A DNA stretch of 64,000 bases from assembly GCA_963601915.1 (NCBI GenBank), contig CAVCGL010000009.1:43274-107273 (forward strand), read 5' to 3'. The notes under the pieces are model-generated. The model saw nothing but the letters and a program-made list of their open reading frames with translations. It did not search any database and was not told where the DNA came from. Made by a program: the position numbers and the translations under genes. Numbering within the stretch: the first letter of the stretch is position 1; every line of letters begins with the position of its first letter. Origin of the DNA: Butyricicoccus_A sp963601915. GTDB lineage: Bacteria > Bacillota > Clostridia > Oscillospirales > Butyricicoccaceae. Shown here in pieces: positions 25,097-34,293 of the stretch.

Positions 25097-25135
25097 ACAA
25101 GAAGCCTCTTCCCGTTTTGGGAAGAGGCTTCCTTT
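25097..25135 (-). terminator. Terminator of the hisS-aspS operon
   Basis: Thirteen-base arms GAAGCCTCTTCCC (25101-25113) and its complement (25119-25131), 20 bases past the aspS stop; the minus-strand tail TTGTC is short. Confidence 0.8.
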
Positions 25136-25151
25136 TATCTATTCTCAGTGT

Positions 25152-26954
<1,803 letters not shown>

Positions 26955-26984
26955 AAAAAACCTCTTCCTTTTTGTCTTGGATAT

Positions 26985-28250
26985 TTATGCCATGACAACA
27001 GCAGCAATTGCCTCTGCTGTCAGTTGTGTCTCCGTCTGCTCGCCGGTCTCCATGTTCTTGACGCGCAGTACCTTGCTCTCCAGCTCGCCATCACCGATAA
27101 CGGCAGAGAAACGCGCACCGATACGGTCCGCATGTTTCATCTGTGCACGCAGGCCGCGGCCAACCAGATCGCGCTCTGCGGATACGCCGAGCTGACGCAG
27201 GTCATATACCAGCTTCTGTACCGGACGATCCGCCTCGTCACCCAGCGGTGCCAGATAAATATCGGTCTTCGGTGGCTCCGGGAACGGTGCGCCGACAGCT
27301 TCCATCACCATAATCAAACGCTCCAGACCGCAGCCAAAGCCCATGCCCGGTGTTGCCTGACCGCCCAGCTGAGAGATCAGACCATCATAACGGCCGCCGC
27401 CGCAGATGGTGCCCTGTGCGCCGATATTGGTGGAAACAAACTCAAAGACCGTCTTGGTGTAGTAGTCCAGACCGCGCACGATGTTGGTGTCGATCTCATA
27501 CTCGATACCCATATCGTCCAGATAGGTCTTGACCTTTTCAAAGTGCTCTCGGCAGTCATCGCACAGATAATCCAGCGCAATCGGTGCACCCGCTGCAACC
27601 TTCTTGCAGGATTCCTGCTTGCAGTCGAGAATACGCATCGGGTTGCGATCCAGACGGTTCAGGCAGTCCTCACACAGGCAGTCCTTGTGCTGGTTGAGAT
27701 AGCCCTTGAGCATGTCATAGTACTTCGGGCGGCAGTTCGGACAGCCAATCGAGTTGATGTGTACCTTTACCTCGGTGATGCCCAGACGCTTGAGTGCCGT
27801 ATCCGCCAGAGAGATGATCTCTGCATCGGTCGCCGGTGTCGGTGCGCCAAAACATTCTACGCCAAACTGATGGTGCTCGCGCAGACGGCCCTTCTGCACA
27901 TTCTCATAGCGGTAGTTCGGCACGATATAATATGCCTTAAACGGCAGGCCCTTGGCATACAGAGAATTTTCCAGATACGCGCGAACCGTAGACGCGGTGC
28001 CCTCCGGACGCAGGGTGACAGAGCGGCCGCCCTTGTCGGTAAACGTGTACATTTCCTTCTGTACAACGTCCGTTGTGTCGCCGATGCCGCGGTTAAACAG
28101 CTCTGTGTGCTCAAAATTCGGGAAACGAATTTCCTCAAAACCATACTCCATCGCAATGGTGCGCAGTACGCCTTCCACGTAATGCCATTTGTATACCTCG
28201 GACGGTACAATATCCTTGGTGCCCTTCGGGGCTTTGATGAGTTCAGCCAT
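26985..28250 (-). CDS. hisS: Histidyl-tRNA synthetase
   Basis: Class-II synthetase, 421 aa. N-terminal APKGTKDIVPSE is typical; motif 2 lies near TLRPEGTAST, and the histidine-specific motif GLDYYTKTVFEF is near residue 255. The C-terminal anticodon domain spans about 325-421. A Cys-rich insert (GCPNCRPKYYD, CLCEDC, LCDDC) gives a four-cysteine zinc-finger-like pattern near residues 170-240, as in many clostridial HisRS. I see no T-box in the 80 bases upstream and no clear promoter. Confidence 0.96.
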   Translation of the reverse strand: MAELIKAPKGTKDIVPSEVYKWHYVEGVLRTIAMEYGFEEIRFPNFEHTELFNRGIGDTTDVVQKEMYTFTDKGGRSVTLRPEGTASTVRAYLENSLYAKGLPFKAYYIVPNYRYENVQKGRLREHHQFGVECFGAPTPATDAEIISLADTALKRLGITEVKVHINSIGCPNCRPKYYDMLKGYLNQHKDCLCEDCLNRLDRNPMRILDCKQESCKKVAAGAPIALDYLCDDCREHFEKVKTYLDDMGIEYEIDTNIVRGLDYYTKTVFEFVSTNIGAQGTICGGGRYDGLISQLGGQATPGMGFGCGLERLIMVMEAVGAPFPEPPKTDIYLAPLGDEADRPVQKLVYDLRQLGVSAERDLVGRGLRAQMKHADRIGARFSAVIGDGELESKVLRVKNMETGEQTETQLTAEAIAAVVMA

Positions 28251-28327
28251 AAATGGTTATTCCTTTCCGGCAGGCAGCTCACGTGCCGCCGCCCTTTGTT
28301 TCTGCTGCGAACAAATCACAGTGACGA

Positions 28328-28362
28328 AAAACAGGCGGTCTTGGAAACCGCCTGATTCTTTT
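28328..28362 (-). terminator. Terminator of the mgsA-like gene
   Basis: Arms CAGGCGGT/ACCGCCTG with a seven-base loop, followed by TTTTT on the minus strand, between the mgsA-like stop (28376) and hisS. Confidence 0.85.
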
Positions 28363-28375
28363 TTCTTTTGTCGCC

Positions 28376-28786
28376 TTATCTCTTCGGCTTCGGGTTGACG
28401 ATGTCACGCCAATCCAGATCGCCGCGATCCAGACCAAGAACCAGCATTTCCGCCGTCGCAACGTTGGTTGCAATCGGGATATTATGCATGTCGCACAGTC
28501 GGATCAGGGAATGCAGATCCGGCTCGTACTCGCTGTTGGAGTTCGGATCACGGAAGAACAGCACCATATCAATCTCGTTGTAGGACACGCGGGCACTAAT
28601 CTGCTGCTCGCCGCCCTGCATACCAGCAAGATACCGTTCAATCTTCAGACCGGTAGCATCTGCCACCAGCTTACCTGTCGTTCCTGTCGCGCAAAGATTA
28701 TGCTTGGACAGAATGCCACAGTAGGCCATACAGAACTGGATCATCAGTTCCTTTCTTTTATCATGTGCAATCAATGCGATATTCAA
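28376..28786 (-). CDS. Methylglyoxal synthase-like protein with altered active site
   Basis: 136 residues aligning end to end with methylglyoxal synthase, which turns dihydroxyacetone phosphate into methylglyoxal. The phosphate loop GTTGKL, AHDKRK and TNVATAEML are kept. By position against E. coli MgsA, the catalytic base Asp71 is Glu60 here (GGEQQI instead of GGDQQ) and His98 is Tyr87, while Asp91 and Asp101 are kept (Asp80, Asp90). Activity is therefore uncertain, and I leave the gene symbol empty. Start is TTG 28786 with GGAGG ten bases upstream. It follows minD by 40 bases and probably shares its transcript. Confidence 0.85.
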   Translation of the reverse strand: MNIALIAHDKRKELMIQFCMAYCGILSKHNLCATGTTGKLVADATGLKIERYLAGMQGGEQQISARVSYNEIDMVLFFRDPNSNSEYEPDLHSLIRLCDMHNIPIATNVATAEMLVLGLDRGDLDWRDIVNPKPKR

Positions 28787-28826
28787 GTTCAGACACCCTC
28801 CTTACCGGTCTTTCGCAATAGTTTCT

Positions 28827-29576
28827 TTATAAACGCATCAGCGGTACTTCTTCGCCATTCAGCCGCCGCGCGATGTTTTGGTAGGCAGCCGCCGCGCTTC
28901 TCGCTTTGTCCGACTGTACCGGCTTACCGGCGCCCGCCGCAACAGATACGGTCTCGTCCTCCGGCACAATGCCGAGCAGACACAGTCCCGTCGCGTCCAT
29001 CGCGTCATCCACGGTTCCAATCGCACCTCTGCGGATGAGTCGTCTGCGAATGCGATTGACAACCAGACGAACCTGCATCACGCCATCGTCTTCCAATACC
29101 CGCGCCATGCGCTCTGCGCCGCGCAGACTGCCGCTGCCGCCGCAGGTAATAATGATCGCCTCATCTGCCACAGCGGCAAACGCGTGAAATTCTTCTGCCA
29201 GTCCCGCCGGTCCATCAATGAGAATATAGTCGAAATTTTCCTCATTTGCCTGACGCGCCAGCAAACGCATCCCGTCTGCCGTCAGCGCGCCGGACGCAAG
29301 CGGTTCCGCCGGTGCGGTGAGCAGGAAGAGTTTTTCCAGATCCGGATGATGTGCGGCAGCTTCCGTCAGCGGAATCATACCGGACGCGACGTCTGCAAAG
29401 CTGAATACCACACGGTCGCTCATCCCAAGCACGATGTCTAGGTTGCGCAGACCGGAATCTCCGTCCACAACGAGGACTTTCTGTTCCCGCCTTGCCAGCG
29501 CTGCTCCAACGCCCGCTGCCAGAGAGGTTTTGCCTGTTCCTCCCTTGCCGGATGCAATAACAATGATTTTTGTCAT
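28827..29576 (-). CDS. minD: MinD-type ATPase (septum-site determination)
   Basis: Deviant Walker A KGGTGKT at residues 11-17, DGDSGLRNLDIVLG and DYILIDGPAG follow the MinD/ParA pattern. MinD recycles on the membrane and, with MinC, keeps FtsZ rings off the poles. 249 aa is slightly short; the C-terminal end (YQNIARRLNG) is a plausible membrane-targeting helix. No minC or minE is adjacent, though the mrdA-mreD-mreC-maf context is that of minCD loci in Firmicutes. It has its own promoter at 29600-29628. A dedicated paralogue role cannot be excluded. Confidence 0.85.
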   Translation of the reverse strand: MTKIIVIASGKGGTGKTSLAAGVGAALARREQKVLVVDGDSGLRNLDIVLGMSDRVVFSFADVASGMIPLTEAAAHHPDLEKLFLLTAPAEPLASGALTADGMRLLARQANEENFDYILIDGPAGLAEEFHAFAAVADEAIIITCGGSGSLRGAERMARVLEDDGVMQVRLVVNRIRRRLIRRGAIGTVDDAMDATGLCLLGIVPEDETVSVAAGAGKPVQSDKARSAAAAYQNIARRLNGEEVPLMRL

Positions 29577-29599
29577 AACGCCTCCTGCTAATCAATAAA

Positions 29600-29628
29600 A
29601 TTATATACCAAATCCATGTTTTGCACAA
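29600..29628 (-). promoter_or_regulatory. Promoter of minD
   Basis: TTGTGC, 17 bases, TATAAT on the minus strand, 24 bases before the minD ATG. Confidence 0.65.
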
Positions 29629-29666
29629 GTGTTTTCTATTATCTTTTTTGACATTTGTTACAATCG

Positions 29667-29700
29667 CTGTGCGCTTGCGAACCGCAAGCGCACAGTTTTT
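29667..29700. terminator. Strong hairpin after mrdA
   Basis: Thirteen-base arms CTGTGCGCTTGCG (29667-29679) and complement (29683-29695) with a three-base loop. The T6 run follows on the plus strand; on the minus strand, where mrdA ends, the tail is poor, so mrdA termination may be partial. Confidence 0.75.
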
Positions 29701-29708
29701 TGCAATTG

Positions 29709-31799
29709 TTATGCGATGACATCGTAAGCACCGACATCCTTGGTTCCTGTCGTACCGTCCGACGTGCCATTCTCCCCGTTTTTGTCGGAATAGAAGTACG
29801 CATCATAGATGTCGCGGACAACCGGCGCTACATTATTGCCGGAATCGCCGCCCTCAATGACAACGCAGACCGCAATCTGCGGATCTTTATACGGTGCATA
29901 CGAGATAAAGATACCGTTATCCAGCTTGGTGCCGGAAATCTGCGCAGTACCCGATTTACCGGCAACCTTGATGGAGTAATTCGCAAATACCGACGATGCC
30001 GTACCGTCTTCACCGGTAACCTTCGCCATACCTTGCTGAACCAGCTTCCAGGTGCTGTCCGCCGCCTCGACCTTATTGCGCACGGTCGCCTCCTGGGTGT
30101 AAACCGTGTCGGAGTAGTCATACGCCTTGACGGAACGCAGCAGATGCGCGTTGTACTGGGTGCCGTTGTTTGCAATCGCCGCACAGTAGTTTGCCAGCTG
30201 CAGCGGTGTAAATGCATTATCGCCCTGTCCGATTGCCGTCTGAATGCTGTCTGCTCCGCTCCAATCGCGCAGCGACGAGTCATTCTTTTGTGCTTCCGCC
30301 CGTTCGGTCGGTCCAGCGGCTCTGCCCTTCTTTTCACCGGACAGCTCCAGACCCGTATACTCGCCGAGTCCGAATGCCTTCGCATACTTCTCCAGATTTT
30401 CACCGCCAACCAAGCGGCCGGTCTCAAAGAAGAAGTAGTTGCAGGAATCTTCCAGCGCGCCGGTGACATCTTCCCAGCCGTGACCGCGGCCGGTCTTGCC
30501 ATAGATCCAGCACTTCGGGTGGTAGCCCTTGAAGTAGGTGTAAATACCGGTGTCATAAATGCGCGTGTCGGCATCAATTTTTCCGGTTTCCAAACCGGCA
30601 ACCGCCGTGACCGGCTTAAACGTCGAGCCCGGTGCATATGTACCGGCAATCGAACGGTTGAGCAACGGTGTCAGCTTATTGGCAGCCAGCTTTTCGTAGT
30701 CCTTATTAAATGTCGCCAGATTATACGTCGGATAGTTCGCCAGCGCAAGGATTTCGCCATTGCGAACGTCCACCACGACAGCCGCGCCGCCCTTGGCGCC
30801 GCTGATGCTCTGGCAGCGCTGTGCCAGCGACTGCTCGGCAACCTTTTGCAAATTCGCGTCAATCGTCAAAATGACGTTGTTGCCGGACTTGGCTTCCTTG
30901 GTCTCTTCCTCGCTCACGACATTGCCGCGCGCATCGGTCTGAATGGCGCGTTCGCCGTCCGTGCCGCGCAGATATTCCTCAAACGCCTGCTCCGCGCCGG
31001 TCTTGCCGACCTGCGCATTCATCGAGTAGCCACTGTCTTTATACTTGTCCCAGTCCTCTGCAAAAATCGGGCCGGTGTAACCCAAGATATTGGCAGCGAC
31101 ATCGCTCACGACTTCGCGTTCCGCCGAGGTTTCCACTTCCACACCGGCATATTTCTCCTGCTGTTCGCTGATGCGCACCACAAGATCCATCGAAATGTCG
31201 GTTGCCAGTGTAAATGAATTGTACATGGAGAACTGTTCCTGATCCATCTGATAGCGAATGCCGACGATTTTGCGCGCGTCCATCGCGCCCAGACTGCTGT
31301 CCACTTCGTACAGCGTGCGCAGATTGCTCATGATGGCATCGGCGTCCAGATTTTCTCCCCATTTTTGCTTCTCGCAGAATTTCTGCAAGCTCTTGTAGTC
31401 TGAGGAGCTCTCGTCCTTGGTAAAGGCAAACGAGCCGCGTCTGCCGCTGGAAATCGGCAGCGTGTCATTGATCTCCGCGCCTTCATCCGCATCAATCAGA
31501 TTTACCAGCTTCAAAATGCGGTCATTCTGCCCATCTTTCTCCCAGAACGCATAGGTAATGCACAGTTTATATACGGTTTTATTGGACACCAGCGTCTCGC
31601 CGTTTCTGTCCAGAATATCGCCGCGCGATGCCGGAATCGTATTGGTATAGGTGTACAGCTGGCTCGCCTTGCTGGCATATTCATCGCCATGAATGACCTG
31701 CAGCGAAAACAAATTCGCCGCAACGACCAAGCCGCACAGCAAACCGCCCGCCGTAAGCACAGTCAGTCGATTTAACAGTTTTTTCTTATGACGATCCAT
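29709..31799 (-). CDS. mrdA: Penicillin-binding protein 2 (elongasome transpeptidase)
   Basis: Class-B PBP that cross-links peptidoglycan during side-wall growth with RodA and the Mre complex. Short cytoplasmic start, one membrane segment (about 13-35), a non-catalytic region, then the transpeptidase domain with STFK (Ser392), SCN (in LEDSCNYFF) and KSGT (Lys615, where KTG is most usual). 696 aa. The C-terminal tail is Gly/Thr/Asp-rich. It overlaps mreD by 14 bases, with GGAG six bases before the ATG at 31799. Confidence 0.93.
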   Translation of the reverse strand: MDRHKKKLLNRLTVLTAGGLLCGLVVAANLFSLQVIHGDEYASKASQLYTYTNTIPASRGDILDRNGETLVSNKTVYKLCITYAFWEKDGQNDRILKLVNLIDADEGAEINDTLPISSGRRGSFAFTKDESSSDYKSLQKFCEKQKWGENLDADAIMSNLRTLYEVDSSLGAMDARKIVGIRYQMDQEQFSMYNSFTLATDISMDLVVRISEQQEKYAGVEVETSAEREVVSDVAANILGYTGPIFAEDWDKYKDSGYSMNAQVGKTGAEQAFEEYLRGTDGERAIQTDARGNVVSEEETKEAKSGNNVILTIDANLQKVAEQSLAQRCQSISGAKGGAAVVVDVRNGEILALANYPTYNLATFNKDYEKLAANKLTPLLNRSIAGTYAPGSTFKPVTAVAGLETGKIDADTRIYDTGIYTYFKGYHPKCWIYGKTGRGHGWEDVTGALEDSCNYFFFETGRLVGGENLEKYAKAFGLGEYTGLELSGEKKGRAAGPTERAEAQKNDSSLRDWSGADSIQTAIGQGDNAFTPLQLANYCAAIANNGTQYNAHLLRSVKAYDYSDTVYTQEATVRNKVEAADSTWKLVQQGMAKVTGEDGTASSVFANYSIKVAGKSGTAQISGTKLDNGIFISYAPYKDPQIAVCVVIEGGDSGNNVAPVVRDIYDAYFYSDKNGENGTSDGTTGTKDVGAYDVIA

Positions 31800-32346
31800 C
31801 GCTGTCTCCTTCCGTCAGCTGCTCCACGGCAATCGCCGCGCCGCGCTTGGTCTGTCCGCTGATTGCGCGAACAATGCGCAGAACAATCGGACTGAGAATC
31901 AGCGCAAGAATGATTTGCAGTCCGGTTCTGATGATGAGCAGCCATGTATTCATATCGCCAAACTGGAAGCTGAACAGATATCGGATTGCCGCCAGCGCAG
32001 CAATCATGCCCGCCACGCCAAGCATCGTGCCGAGCAGCGGATGATTGCGAAACCGGTTGAGGCCGAGCTGTCCGCAGGCGATGCCGCAGATGAGATAATA
32101 CAGCGGATACAGTCCCTCTGCGCCGGTTCCCGCCACATCATACAGCAGACCGGCAAACAAGCCGCACGCAAGACCTGCGCCGGAACCCATCACGATGCCG
32201 ACCGCCGCGATAATGATTGGCAGCACATCAATGTGCACACTGAAAATAGAGATCCGCACGCCCAGACTGCTCTGCACGATATAAGCGAGCGCAAGCAGCA
32301 GCATGCAGCACACCACGCGCACCGCAAAATGCAGTTTATGTTTCAT
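31786..32346 (-). CDS. mreD: Rod-shape determining protein MreD
   Basis: 186 residues with five or six membrane segments and the family pattern (VHIDVLPIIIAAVGIVMG, FAGLLYDV), the membrane partner of MreC in the elongasome. Followed with overlap by mrdA and preceded by mreC 11 bases away, the conserved order. The C-terminal 25 residues are hydrophilic. GGAGG six bases before the ATG. No mreB lies in the window; Clostridia often carry it elsewhere. Confidence 0.9.
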   Translation of the reverse strand: MKHKLHFAVRVVCCMLLLALAYIVQSSLGVRISIFSVHIDVLPIIIAAVGIVMGSGAGLACGLFAGLLYDVAGTGAEGLYPLYYLICGIACGQLGLNRFRNHPLLGTMLGVAGMIAALAAIRYLFSFQFGDMNTWLLIIRTGLQIILALILSPIVLRIVRAISGQTKRGAAIAVEQLTEGDSDGSS

Positions 32347-32357
32347 GCTGTGCCTCC

Positions 32358-33212
32358 TCAGTCTGCGTTGGTTGTTTCTGTGTCTGTAATAATATACACG
32401 TTTGTCAGCTCGGAGAGCTTAATCATCGGCGCAATCACCGCATAGTTGGACATGCCGTCGCTCTCGGTCTTGATGCTCTCCACGGTTCCGATGGTCAGTC
32501 CCTTCGGGAAATAGCCGCCGCTGCCGCTCGTCGTGACCGAATCGCCGACAACAACGTCTGCGTCCTTGCTCAGATAGCTGACTTTGAGTTTTCCATCGCT
32601 CATCAGCTGGTAATCGCCCTCTGCCACACCGATTTCACCGGTACGGGTGACGAGCGCACCTGCCGACATGTTCTTATCCAGAATGGTTGTCACCTGTGCC
32701 GTGTGATCGGTCAGTTCACTGACATAGCCCACCATGCCCTGCGAGGTAACCACACAGTCGTGCTTTTCCAAGCCGTCTTTGCTTCCGGCGTCAATGGTCA
32801 GAACGCTCGACCACTCGTCCAGCGTGCGGCCGATGACCTGCGCCTGTTCATACTGAAACGAGGTGTTTCGCTCCGACACGCCGAGCATGGATTTCAGCTC
32901 TTTGTTTTCCTCTACATCCGCCTGTGCAGACTCCAATTTCTTGGTCAGATCCGTCACCTGCTTTTTGAGCGAGTCATTTTCCGCTTTCAGCTCGTCATAG
33001 CTGTGGAACTTATTATATGTATCCGCCACGCCGACAGCTGCATGCGTAATGCCGCGCTCCGCCGGCATCAGCACGCCGCCCAGCGTGCGCGAAATGATGC
33101 TGTCCTTCTTGGCAGCTCCCGTAAAGACCATCAGCACCAGACAAAGGATTACGGCAATGACCGCAACAGGAAACCATCTGGTATGAACCATGGCTCTCCA
33201 ATTTTTCCGCAA
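32358..33212 (-). CDS. mreC: Rod-shape determining protein MreC
   Basis: 284 residues. One N-terminal membrane helix (about 14-34), a coiled coil (about 70-110; YDELKAENDSLKKQVTDL), then the extracytoplasmic beta domain with TIDAGSKDGLEKHDCVV and the DSVTTSGSGGYFPKGL pattern of MreC. It scaffolds PBP2 and RodA at the membrane. The start shown is TTG 33212, seven bases after the maf stop, with an AAAGG site. ATG 33191 (seven codons later), with GGAG four bases upstream, is an alternative. Confidence 0.92.
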   Translation of the reverse strand: MRKNWRAMVHTRWFPVAVIAVILCLVLMVFTGAAKKDSIISRTLGGVLMPAERGITHAAVGVADTYNKFHSYDELKAENDSLKKQVTDLTKKLESAQADVEENKELKSMLGVSERNTSFQYEQAQVIGRTLDEWSSVLTIDAGSKDGLEKHDCVVTSQGMVGYVSELTDHTAQVTTILDKNMSAGALVTRTGEIGVAEGDYQLMSDGKLKVSYLSKDADVVVGDSVTTSGSGGYFPKGLTIGTVESIKTESDGMSNYAVIAPMIKLSELTNVYIITDTETTNAD

Positions 33213-33218
33213 ATTCGA

Positions 33219-33824
33219 TCAACCTTTCTGTTTTTCCACACCGGCATCGACGCCGACCTGCCACAGCATTTCATGCAGCATACAAATCGGCAATCCCATG
33301 ACACCATAATAATCTCCGTCAATGCCTGCAACAAACAAGCCGCCCATGCCTTGAATGCCATAGGCTCCCGCTTTATCCATCGGTTCGCCGGTCGCAGTAT
33401 AGGCTTCCGCCTCGCCTTCACGCAGCGTTCGGAACGTCACATCCGTCACAGAGACCTGCGTCAGCTCACGCTCCGGTGTTTTGACACACACCGCCGTCAT
33501 CACCTGATGAGTTCTGCCGGACAGCTGCCGCAGCATGCGCACGGCGTCCGCCTCGTCTTTCGGCTTGCCCAAAATCACATCATCACACACAACAATGGTG
33601 TCCGATGCGATAATCAGCGCCTGCGGATCGCTGCTCTTCGCCACCGCCTGTGCTTTGCGCTGCGCAAGACAGGCAACGTTTTGCTTCGGTGTAAATCCCG
33701 GTGTCAAGCTCTCGTCCGCATGCGCAGGACAGACCTGAAAGTTCGAGAAAATACGGGCGAGCAATTCCTTTCGGCGCGGAGACTGCGAGGCAAGAATCAC
33801 CGGCTGGAATCGAGATTCCATCAT
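33219..33824 (-). CDS. maf: Maf/Ham1-like nucleoside triphosphate pyrophosphatase
   Basis: House-cleaning hydrolase that removes non-canonical or modified dTTP/UTP/CTP and is linked to septum control in Bacillus. Signature ASQSPRRKELLARI near residue 12, SDTIVV near 75, and GYGIQG-like AGAYGIQGMGG near 158. 201 aa. Start at ATG 33824, eight bases after GGAGG; the frame extends 68 codons upstream inside dut but has no site there. It lies 13 bases after dut and before mreC, the usual maf-mre order. Confidence 0.92.
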   Translation of the reverse strand: MMESRFQPVILASQSPRRKELLARIFSNFQVCPAHADESLTPGFTPKQNVACLAQRKAQAVAKSSDPQALIIASDTIVVCDDVILGKPKDEADAVRMLRQLSGRTHQVMTAVCVKTPERELTQVSVTDVTFRTLREGEAEAYTATGEPMDKAGAYGIQGMGGLFVAGIDGDYYGVMGLPICMLHEMLWQVGVDAGVEKQKG

Positions 33825-33837
33825 TCGGTCTGCCTCC

Positions 33838-34290
33838 TTATCGTCCGGTCGAGCCAAAACCGCCGCTGCCGCGTTCGGTTTCCGATAAATCTTCCGCTTC
33901 CACTGCGGTAAACTGCGCAACCGGCAGGATGCACAGCTGCGCAATGCGCTCGTCCGGCTTGATGGTATAGGCTTCCGTTGACAGATTGACGAGGCCAACG
34001 GAAATTTCTCCGCGATAGTCACTGTCAATCACGCCGACGCTGTTGGACAGGGTCAGTCCGTGCTTTACCGCCAGACCGCTGCGCGCAAACACAAACGCAC
34101 CATACGATGCATCCGGCAGCTCAATCGCAAGACCGGTCGGAATCAGCGCTCGTCCCATCGGCGGAATGGTCAGTTTTTCATCAATATTGGCGTGCAGGTC
34201 TGCACCCGCTGCACCGCTTGTCGCATGCTTGGGAAGCTGCGCGAGCTTTCCCTTCGGGGAAGGGATACGACGAAATCGTATTGTCATCAT
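33838..34290 (-). CDS. dut: dUTP diphosphatase
   Basis: Trimeric dUTPase that converts dUTP to dUMP and keeps uracil out of DNA. Conserved motifs in order: GADLHANID (motif 1), ARSGLAVKHG (motif 2), GVIDSDYRGEI with the catalytic Asp (motif 3), RIAQLCI (motif 4), and the flexible ERGSGGFGSTG end (motif 5). 150 aa. GAGGAG lies inside the end of the U32 gene, whose stop is three bases upstream, so the two are coupled. Confidence 0.95.
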   Translation of the reverse strand: MMTIRFRRIPSPKGKLAQLPKHATSGAAGADLHANIDEKLTIPPMGRALIPTGLAIELPDASYGAFVFARSGLAVKHGLTLSNSVGVIDSDYRGEISVGLVNLSTEAYTIKPDERIAQLCILPVAQFTAVEAEDLSETERGSGGFGSTGR

Positions 34291-34293
34291 TGG

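Noticed and set aside
28251..28330. T-box in front of hisS-aspS
   Set aside because: Only about 80 bases upstream, GC-rich, without the T-box motif or a terminator between it and the gene.
29648..29664. TTGACA followed by TTACAAT on the plus strand as a promoter
   Set aside because: The two boxes are only about five bases apart, far from the 17 needed, and no plus-strand gene follows.
29655..31217. Long plus-strand open frame opposite mrdA
   Set aside because: Shadow of the PBP2 gene, although a T-run on this strand follows the hairpin at 29667.
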